A stretch of DNA of 14,719 nucleotides from DTKY01 sp037440765. Lineage in GTDB: Bacteria; Acidobacteriota; Terriglobia; Bryobacterales; Bryobacteraceae. Position numbers and translations under genes: made by a program. Below, one piece after another: positions 12,779 to 14,719 of the stretch; position 1 is the first letter of the stretch, and each line of letters starts with the position of its first letter. The DNA lies in NCBI GenBank assembly GCA_037440765.1, contig JBBITL010000092.1, positions 1 to 14,719 of the forward strand, given 5' to 3'. A model generated the notes under the pieces. That model was given only the letters and a program-made list of their open reading frames with translations, did no database searches and was not told the origin of the DNA.

Positions 12779-14257
12779 CTAGTCCGGTGCGATGCGGAAG
12801 CAGGCCATTTCGGTCGTGTTTCGTACAAACAGCAGGCCGCCGGCCAGCGCCGGCATGTTCCAGGTCTTGCCTTCGATGGCCGGAAAGCGCGCCACTTCCT
12901 GGTGCCCCTCCGGCGTCGCCCTGACGAGCACGACCTCGCCTGTTTCGGTCGTCACCACCAGGTGGCCGCCGGCCAGCAGGAGCTGGCCGAAGCCGTAACG
13001 CCCGCCCTTCCATTTCTGCTCGCCGGTCTCCACGTTCACGCAGGCGAGGATGCCGTCGTCGAGGCCGTAGACATGTCCTTCATAGAGCACCGGGGGGTTG
13101 AACTTGGTCTTCATGCGGTTGTTCTGCCACACGGTGCGCGCGGTGAAGGTCGCGCCGGCCGGTTGCAGCTCGACCAGCGCCGCCCCGTGGCCGTAGCCGG
13201 CGGAGATGAAGAAGCGGTTCGGGCCGGCCACCAGGGGCTCGGAGGCGTTCACGTCGTACTCGGTGACCCAGGGGTATTCCCACAGCAGTGCGCCGTCTTC
13301 GGGCGCCAGTCCGACCGCCCGCTCGGCGGTGACCGTGATGATTTGCCTCCGGCCGGCCAGGGTCACCAGCCTGGGGGAGGTGTAGGCCTGCTTGTCGTTG
13401 AGCGCGCTCCAGACACGCGCGCCGGTCAGCTTGTGGTATGCCACCACCGACCTGCCTTCCCGCCCGCCGGGCTGCACAATGACCTTCTCGTCGACGATCA
13501 ACGGCGACGCCGACATGGCCCAGGTGAGGTTGGCAGCGCCGTTGTCCGTCAGAATATTCTTGGACCAGAGGGTATTGCCGGTGGCGGCATCGATGCAGCG
13601 GAATTCCCCTTCGGCCCCCAGCGCGTACAGCCGTCCCTCGTGCCAGGCGGGGGTGGAGCGCGGCCCGTCGCCGCCCATCGCTTCCCGGAAGTCGCCGGCC
13701 CAGGAGTTGACCCACAGTTCCCGGCCAGTGGTGACGTCGTAGGCGGCGGCAACCTCCTGCCCGCGGCGTTGCTCGATGGTGAAGGCCCGGCCCTCGGCTA
13801 CGACGAACGAGGCGTAGCCGCCTCCCACCGGCTGTTTCCACAGCCGCGCCAGGCCTCCCCTGGGCCAGGCAGTGAGGATCGGCGTCTGCTCGTAGCGGCC
13901 GTCGCGATGGGGACCGCGAAAGTCGGTCCAGTAGGGCGCGGTGAGGGCGGGAGCCACGACTGGCTGCGCCGGCGGCTGGGCCGCCCGGCTGGCTTCAAGC
14001 TGCGCGTAGCGGGATGCGCTGGAGCCGAAAGTGAATATCGGTCTGGAGCCGGTTCCATCCACTTCAACGCGCAGGCCGAAGAACAGAAACAGGTGGGCCA
14101 CGCCAAAGCCGAGAATGGGAACGGTCCCGAGGATCTTCCAGCGGACTTTCGATCCCCGCCGCATCCACAACAGGACGAGACCGAGCAGCGGAAGCAGGAC
14201 GGCCGACAGCAACATCAAGGTCAGCGACTGATGCCAGGGGTGCGCGTGCTTTGCCAT
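12779..14257 (-). CDS. Membrane-anchored PQQ-like beta-propeller protein
   Basis: A 492-residue protein with two predicted membrane segments near the N-terminus (about 11-32, LTLMLLSAVLLPLLGLVLLWM, and 42-61). A linker rich in Ala/Pro follows (about 85-107), then a PQQ-like beta-propeller beginning YWTDFRGPHRDG (109-120). Propeller blades show repeated outer strands of the form G-x-L-W/W-x-x (LARLWKQPVGG, GNTLWSKN, ALLWEYPW, GEQKWKGG). The start ATG 14257 is chosen because sequence upstream in frame is Arg/Pro-rich and non-protein-like; AGGA lies about 11 bases further up. No quinone-binding Cys pair or Trp-x-Asp signature can be claimed, so dehydrogenase activity is unproven. It may instead be a scaffold, as with BamB-like and acidobacterial PQQ-like proteins. 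Convergent with the TlpA-like gene. Confidence 0.9.
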   Translation of the reverse strand: MAKHAHPWHQSLTLMLLSAVLLPLLGLVLLWMRRGSKVRWKILGTVPILGFGVAHLFLFFGLRVEVDGTGSRPIFTFGSSASRYAQLEASRAAQPPAQPVVAPALTAPYWTDFRGPHRDGRYEQTPILTAWPRGGLARLWKQPVGGGYASFVVAEGRAFTIEQRRGQEVAAAYDVTTGRELWVNSWAGDFREAMGGDGPRSTPAWHEGRLYALGAEGEFRCIDAATGNTLWSKNILTDNGAANLTWAMSASPLIVDEKVIVQPGGREGRSVVAYHKLTGARVWSALNDKQAYTSPRLVTLAGRRQIITVTAERAVGLAPEDGALLWEYPWVTEYDVNASEPLVAGPNRFFISAGYGHGAALVELQPAGATFTARTVWQNNRMKTKFNPPVLYEGHVYGLDDGILACVNVETGEQKWKGGRYGFGQLLLAGGHLVVTTETGEVVLVRATPEGHQEVARFPAIEGKTWNMPALAGGLLFVRNTTEMACFRIAPD

Positions 14258-14403
14258 GGTGGGGGTTGATCCTGAATGTAAGCTAATGGAGATTCTATCG
14301 CACGCAGCCGGCAACCTGTTCCTGTCCTCACCCGCCGGCCGCCGCCCTCCCCGCCGCAGTGGCAGATTGCTGGAGCCGGCCGGAGTCCCGCCCGCTGCGG
14401 CGG
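14258..14403. other. Non-coding stretch upstream of the propeller gene
   Basis: Separates the propeller gene start from the transposase remnant. TAGAAT on the minus strand (14297-14292 region) could be a -10 box for the propeller gene, without a clear -35. Nothing else is recognisable; the left end of the transposase remnant is not sharply defined here. Confidence 0.3.
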
Positions 14404-14719
14404 CGCGGAGGATTCTGCCTTGGCTACACCGCCGAGATCGCGGTGTCGGACGACCATCTGGTGCTGGCGCAACGGGATCATCAACGGGGCTCCGACACCG
14501 GCTCGTTGGCGCCGATGACGGCGCTGACCGGTGAGCAAAGCGGGGCCCTGCCCGAGGCGGCCGTGGCCGACTGCGCAAGAGCATCTCCGGCGGCGCAAGG
14601 CCAGGTCGAGCCGGTATTCGGAGCGCTCAAACAGCAGCGCGGCATGCGGCAGTTCCTCTGCCGCGGGCTGGCCGCGGTGAGCGTGGAATGGAGTTGGGCG
14701 ACGATCGCCTGCAATCTCA
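14404..14719 (+). pseudogene. Remnant of an IS1182-like transposase, cut by the right edge
   Basis: One open frame without a proper start runs to the window end. It reads GGFCLGYTAEIAVSDDHLV, then TGSLAPMTAL, GALPEAAVADC, and VEPVFGALKQQRGMRQFLCRG followed by VEWSWATIACNL (the former as VEPVFGALKQ and QRGMRQFLCRG). This follows the order of C-terminal IS1182-family transposases (GYNAQxAVD, later LPExxxADAGY, then VEPVFGxIKxxxGFRQFxLRG and EWxLxxxxxNL). Between VADC and VEPVFG only about nine residues remain where an intact enzyme has over a hundred, so a central part with catalytic residues seems deleted. No N-terminal half is seen upstream. Terminal inverted repeats cannot be located. Confidence 0.75.

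Noticed and set aside
14258..14584. N-terminal extension of the propeller protein by 109 residues
   Set aside because: The extension is Arg/Pro/Ser-rich, overlaps the transposase remnant on the other strand, and is followed by a good Met start with membrane segments.
1..14719. CRISPR array or tRNA genes
   Set aside because: No regularly spaced identical repeats and no cloverleaf with a GTTCGAATC-type T-arm were found by eye.

Overview
The window is GC-rich with long G/C-ending codon runs and many GTG starts. Its gene mix is typical of Acidobacteria, most likely of the Bryobacterales/Solibacter type: twin-arginine Gfo/Idh/MocA and aldo/keto reductase proteins, a PQQ-like propeller protein, an OmcA/MtrC-like N-terminus and a large PKD/OmpA outer-membrane protein. 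The taxonomic placement is inferred from gene content, not from a marker alignment.

Layout, left to right. Positions 1-304 (minus) hold the N-terminus of a secreted protein that resembles multihaem OmcA/MtrC cytochromes and runs off the left edge. Positions 613-989 (minus) hold the RNase P RNA gene rnpB, with its own promoter and a short terminator. A divergent promoter opens 1146-4118 (plus), a 990-residue outer-membrane protein with an N-terminal OmpA domain, a coiled coil, a probable beta-barrel, and PKD and Ig-like repeats. Positions 4119-4714 hold two strong inverted repeats and an unrecognised open frame. Next comes a carbohydrate-type module: aldo/keto reductase (4715-5614, minus), Gfo/Idh/MocA oxidoreductase (5788-7017, minus) and a divergent MFS organic-anion/sugar-acid transporter (7104-8435, plus).

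The centre of interest is a tight six-gene minus-strand operon running from 12149 down to 8432. In order it encodes a PTPS-III-type pterin synthase with Glu in place of the catalytic Cys, a second PTPS paralogue, GTP cyclohydrolase I (folE), a small unrecognised protein, a PduS-like flavin/Fe-S corrinoid-reductase-type protein, and a PduT-like tandem-BMC shell protein with its pore cysteine. Most junctions are 4-base GTGA/ATGA overlaps. The operon therefore joins reduced-pterin synthesis to the two electron-transfer parts of a bacterial microcompartment, with no signature microcompartment enzyme in view. The two PTPS paralogues also split the usual catalytic residues: one has Cys but lacks Asp-His, and the other has Asp-His but carries Glu for Cys.

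The right end carries a divergently transcribed TlpA/ResA thioredoxin-like protein (12216-12737, plus), a membrane-anchored PQQ-like beta-propeller protein (12779-14257, minus), and the remnant of an IS1182-like transposase (about 14404 to the right edge, plus) with an apparent internal deletion. I saw no tRNA, 5S/16S/23S rRNA or CRISPR array.
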